Source: CAYLYP01 sp964387795 (GTDB lineage: Bacteria > Bacteroidota > Bacteroidia > Bacteroidales > UBA7960). Taken from it: DNA of 32,325 nt. The stretch is taken from positions 1 through 32,325 of the forward strand of contig CAYLYP010000032.1 in assembly GCA_964387795.1 (NCBI GenBank), given 5' to 3'. The translations under genes were made by a program, and so were the position numbers. The number at the start of each line of letters is the position of its first letter. Position 1 is the stretch's first letter. This document shows positions 30,683 to 32,325 of this stretch, one piece after another. Below the pieces are notes generated by a model. That model was not told where the DNA came from. It saw nothing but the letters and a program-made list of their open reading frames with translations, and did no database searches.

Positions 30683-32325
30683 TTACTTTTTAACCTTCAT
30701 TTCCTTAAGCAGGTGCCCTGCCCCGGCATACTTATCAATTACCCATAAAACATAGCGCATATCTACAGAGATATTACGGCATTGCTCCGGGTCAAACATA
30801 ATATCACTCATAGTACTTTCCCAGCTCCTGTCAAAATTTAAACCTATCAACTCACCTTTTCCATTAAACACAGGACTGCCTGAATTTCCCCCTGTAGTAT
30901 GGTTTGATGCCAGAAAAGCAACGGGAAGGGTGTTTTTGATGCCATAGCGGCCATAATCTTTTGACCGTATGAGTTTCTCCAAGCGTTCAGGAATGGCATA
31001 ATCCTCATAGGTGTCAACCTGAGAAGCTTTTTCAAGGATCCCTTCGGCGGTTGTCTGATAATAATACCTTGTAGCATCGCGTGGAAATGAGCCTTCTATC
31101 TTTCCATAAGTGATCCTAAGTGTTGAATTCGCATCCGGAAAGAAGTTCTTCTGTGGTTCCATCAACCTGAGACCCTCAACATAAATCCTGTAAAGGCTAT
31201 CAAGTTTTGAATTGTATGCAGTTAAAGGCTTATCAACTGATGTTTCAAGCATTACCCTGAATCCTGAAACCAGTTTGTAAACCGGATCCCCCTCAATTTT
31301 ACTAAAGTCTGAAGGGATATAGTTTTCCAACAAACTTAGCAATAAAGCTTTTGAGACAAAAATAGAATTTCCATAGAGGTAATCAGCATACTTACTAAAA
31401 TCTCCATTGTATTCGGTATTTAGCATTGATAATGATTCAGGATGAAAAGCCTTATCCACATTTTTCAGATATGCCGGAAAAACATTTACGAAGATTTCTT
31501 TATCAATAGGCTGATAATAGTTTTTAAAAAAATCTTCAACCATAGGTATCATTTTCTTAGCCAGTTCGCTTATCTCTTCTGCTGCTTTATCCGGTTTTTG
31601 GGATTGCATGACAAGATAAGTAAAACGTTGTGCAAAATTAAACACCTCAACAGCCCTTACCGATTCAAAATAATACTTATATGCAACTGAAAAGGGCAGT
31701 CTTGACGCATAAACAGTTTCAAATTCATGCATCAGGTTTCCAAAGCGGGAATCCAATTCGCTATTGCTTTTAGCCCACTTCTGAAAGTCGTTTTCAAGAT
31801 TGCGCTTCACATCAACGGCACCCATTTGGGCAAGACCCCTGTTTTCGCCAATCCATTTCTTCCATCCATTGGCAATGCTTGCATGCTTGGCCGAATACTG
31901 TATCCTGACGGCTACATCCTTTTTCATTGCATTGTCAATAATCTCCAAACGTTTAGCCCTCAATGAAATTGCAATTGGATTTTCGATTGAAGTGATTTGC
32001 TCAACAGCATAAGAAGTTAAATACTGATTGGTGCGTCCGGGGAACCCATAAACAAAAGTAAAGTCATTTTCTTTCAGGGGTTTTATTGAAACAGGAAAAT
32101 GATACTTTGGTTTATAAGGCACATTCTCAGATGAGAAATTTGCAGGCTCATTGTTCCTGTTTGCATAAATCCTAAAAACAGAAAAATCACCTGTATGCCT
32201 TGGCCACATCCAGTTGTCGGTATCTCCTCCAAACTTACCTATTGCAGAAGGGGGAGCGCCAACCAATCTCACATCCTTAAAAACTTCGTAAACATAAAGG
32301 AAATACTCTGCCCCATAGTATAAAG
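30683..32325 (-). CDS. S46 family dipeptidyl peptidase, probably DPP11 (partial, N-terminus outside)
   Basis: The coding frame continues to the right edge: upstream of the first in-window methionine (ATG/GTG near 32272) the frame reads LYYGAEYFLYVYEVFKDVRL, which is S46 sequence, so the true start lies beyond 32325. Visible blocks are LVGAPPSAIGKFGGDTDNWM then WPRHTGDFSVFRIYA, FVYGFPGRTNQYLTSYA, and the nucleophile region NHTTGGNSGSPVFNGKGELI then GLNFDRSWES near the C-terminus. Serine is the nucleophile in GGNSGSP. The residue 18 positions after it is arginine; in Porphyromonas DPP11 the corresponding Arg673 gives specificity for Asp/Glu at P1, while DPP7 has glycine. The catalytic histidine lies outside the window. 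A periplasmic exopeptidase feeding dipeptides to the cell. Confidence 0.9.
   Translation of the reverse strand, partial: LYYGAEYFLYVYEVFKDVRLVGAPPSAIGKFGGDTDNWMWPRHTGDFSVFRIYANRNNEPANFSSENVPYKPKYHFPVSIKPLKENDFTFVYGFPGRTNQYLTSYAVEQITSIENPIAISLRAKRLEIIDNAMKKDVAVRIQYSAKHASIANGWKKWIGENRGLAQMGAVDVKRNLENDFQKWAKSNSELDSRFGNLMHEFETVYASRLPFSVAYKYYFESVRAVEVFNFAQRFTYLVMQSQKPDKAAEEISELAKKMIPMVEDFFKNYYQPIDKEIFVNVFPAYLKNVDKAFHPESLSMLNTEYNGDFSKYADYLYGNSIFVSKALLLSLLENYIPSDFSKIEGDPVYKLVSGFRVMLETSVDKPLTAYNSKLDSLYRIYVEGLRLMEPQKNFFPDANSTLRITYGKIEGSFPRDATRYYYQTTAEGILEKASQVDTYEDYAIPERLEKLIRSKDYGRYGIKNTLPVAFLASNHTTGGNSGSPVFNGKGELIGLNFDRSWESTMSDIMFDPEQCRNISVDMRYVLWVIDKYAGAGHLLKEMKVKK

Noticed and set aside
32272..32325. 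Start of the S46 peptidase at 32272
   Set aside because: The frame remains open to the edge and translates to typical S46 sequence upstream, so the gene continues outside the window.
1..32325. tRNA, rRNA, riboswitch or phage genes
   Set aside because: Nothing with cloverleaf, rRNA or known riboswitch signatures, and no integrase, capsid or transposase frames, was recognised by reading.

Overview
The window looks like ordinary chromosome from a member of the Bacteroidota, probably a Bacteroidales-like lineage. The evidence is a secreted nuclease with a type IX secretion (T9SS) C-terminal sorting domain, an S46 dipeptidyl peptidase, the carboxynorspermidine route to polyamines, an outer-membrane porin plus lpxB (so an LPS-bearing envelope), several promoters with the Bacteroidetes -7 motif TAnnTTTG, and mostly absent Shine-Dalgarno sequences. 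No rRNA, tRNA, CRISPR array, integrase, transposase gene or prophage was seen.

Layout. 1-371: start of a YugP-type zinc metallopeptidase (minus, runs off the left edge). 812-5004 (plus): DUF502 membrane protein, then surE, a small membrane protein, lpxB and a SpoIID/LytB-domain protein. 5010-8202 (minus): DcaP-like porin and a large chemotaxis receptor. 8718-9965 (minus): a solitary DNA methyltransferase. 10184-12550 (plus): T9SS-exported endonuclease I. 12722-14491 (plus): YgiQ-type radical SAM protein. 14492-15598: 1.1 kb without an intact gene, holding a decayed PP-loop ATPase gene, a transposon-end relic and an 11-bp-period repeat array. 15599-18459 (plus): a cyclic-2,3-diphosphoglycerate-synthetase-like GTPase, then pyrB and pyrI. 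18526-23086 (minus): gpsA, an M28 peptidase with PDZ domain, and an M49 (DPP III) lipoprotein. 23354-25778 (plus): DUF819 transporter-like protein, LapA-domain protein, flavin reductase. 25767-25993: a 227-bp non-autonomous transposable element (MITE). 26009-28447 (minus): nspC and carboxynorspermidine dehydrogenase. 28996-30534 (minus): comM. 30683-32325 (minus): S46 peptidase, probably DPP11, running off the right edge.

Themes. Three peptidase genes (M28+PDZ, M49, S46) fit an organism living on peptides, with M28 and M49 adjacent. pyrB and pyrI make the two chains of class-B aspartate transcarbamoylase. The two nsp-pathway genes make spermidine from aspartate semialdehyde and putrescine and are separated by a terminator.

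The most unusual material is non-coding. (1) A leader-like repeat of 46/50 identity lies upstream of both lpxB and the zinc metallopeptidase, in the same orientation relative to each gene. (2) A MITE with a perfect target duplication has replaced the last four codons of the flavin reductase. Relic ends of the same element lie at about 8492 and 14663. (3) Nine consecutive 11-bp units, each ending in CG, sit inside a long inverted repeat. (4) A PP-loop pseudogene, unreported by ORF calling because of in-frame stops, abuts one transposon-end relic.
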